From Candidatus Opitulatrix cubana (lineage in GTDB: Bacteria > Actinomycetota > Actinomycetes > Actinomycetales > Bifidobacteriaceae), in NCBI GenBank assembly GCA_031283665.1, contig JAITBJ010000068.1, positions 1 to 12,352 on the forward strand: a stretch of DNA of 12,352 bases, read 5' to 3'. Positions 12,204 to 12,352 of the stretch are shown piece by piece. How positions within the stretch are numbered: position 1 is the stretch's first letter; the number at the start of each line of letters is the position of its first letter. The notes beneath the pieces are model-generated. The model had not been told where the DNA came from. It searched no databases and saw only the letters and a list, made by a program, of their open reading frames with translations. The translations under genes were made by a program, and so were the position numbers.

Positions 12204-12352
12204 ATGGCTACAGAAAGACAAATTAAAGAGACTATTGAACGAGCTGAAAGAGAAGATTTTAGTGATCTTATAGATGCTAATGATGAGATGGAAATTATGA
12301 AATTAAAATTTTCTGCACTGGCTCAGGAAGTAGATGAAATAAGAAAAATTCA
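12204..12352 (+). CDS. Putative antitoxin, 3'-truncated
   Basis: Open frame of 49 complete codons running off the right edge, too short and incomplete to be judged by length. The translation begins MATERQIKETIERAEREDF and continues with SDLIDANDEMEIMKLKFSAL and an acidic/basic helical stretch ending in VDEIRKI. It is strongly helical, charged and without hydrophobic segments, as expected for an antitoxin that folds against its toxin. No DNA-binding motif is visible in the part present; one could lie beyond the edge. It follows the putative toxin by 9 bp, so the order would be toxin first, as in BrnTA or HigBA. Assignment rests mainly on context. Confidence 0.55.
   Translation, partial: MATERQIKETIERAEREDFSDLIDANDEMEIMKLKFSALAQEVDEIRKI

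Overview
The window is AT-rich, mid-30s % G+C by eye. It nevertheless carries genes diagnostic of Actinomycetota: a DUF3043-type and a DUF4191-type membrane protein directly upstream of an adenylylation-type glutamine synthetase I. A low-G+C actinobacterium suggests a host-associated lineage with a reduced genome, possibly near Bifidobacteriales or flagellate endosymbionts such as 'Candidatus Ancillula'. That placement is inference from gene content. No rRNA, tRNA, CRISPR array or insertion sequence is visible.

Layout. (1) 1-1603, minus strand: an ascorbate-family PTS operon, EIIA > EIIB > EIIC, with EIIC running off the left edge. (2) 1656-2858, plus: anhydro-N-acetylmuramic acid kinase, divergent from the PTS operon across 52 bp. 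(3) 2872-4185, minus: an ABC transporter made of a LolD/MacB-type ATPase and a very short FtsX-type permease that lacks its extracellular domain. (4) 4311-8661, plus: DUF3043, DUF4191, glnA, nadE. GlnA makes glutamine and NadE uses it as ammonia donor for NAD+ synthesis. (5) 8606-11029, minus: an MHS-type major facilitator and a family 2 glycosyltransferase whose 3' end overlaps nadE. (6) 11101-11715, minus: a membrane-anchored protein with a phage tail-fibre-like segment, with eight consecutive G (coding strand) upstream of its start. (7) 11934-12352, plus: a small two-gene cassette that looks like a toxin-antitoxin pair, the second gene cut by the window edge.

The most striking non-coding signal is promoter and start-codon geometry. 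Seven genes that begin transcription units, plus possibly the antitoxin gene, have a -10-like hexamer ending exactly 6 nt before the ATG. Six of these have a TGn extension, most lack a -35, and none has a Shine-Dalgarno sequence. This is the arrangement expected for leaderless mRNAs. By contrast, operon-internal EIIB and the ABC permease have clear AAGGAG sites. The ABC ATPase is the exception among first genes: it has a leader and two inverted repeats over its likely promoter, suggesting separate regulation.

Functionally the window combines sugar import, peptidoglycan recycling, nitrogen/NAD metabolism, envelope glycosylation and transport, a probable surface protein and a candidate stress/addiction module. 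No intrinsic terminator (GC hairpin plus T-run) was seen, and transcription units abut or overlap at convergent ends.
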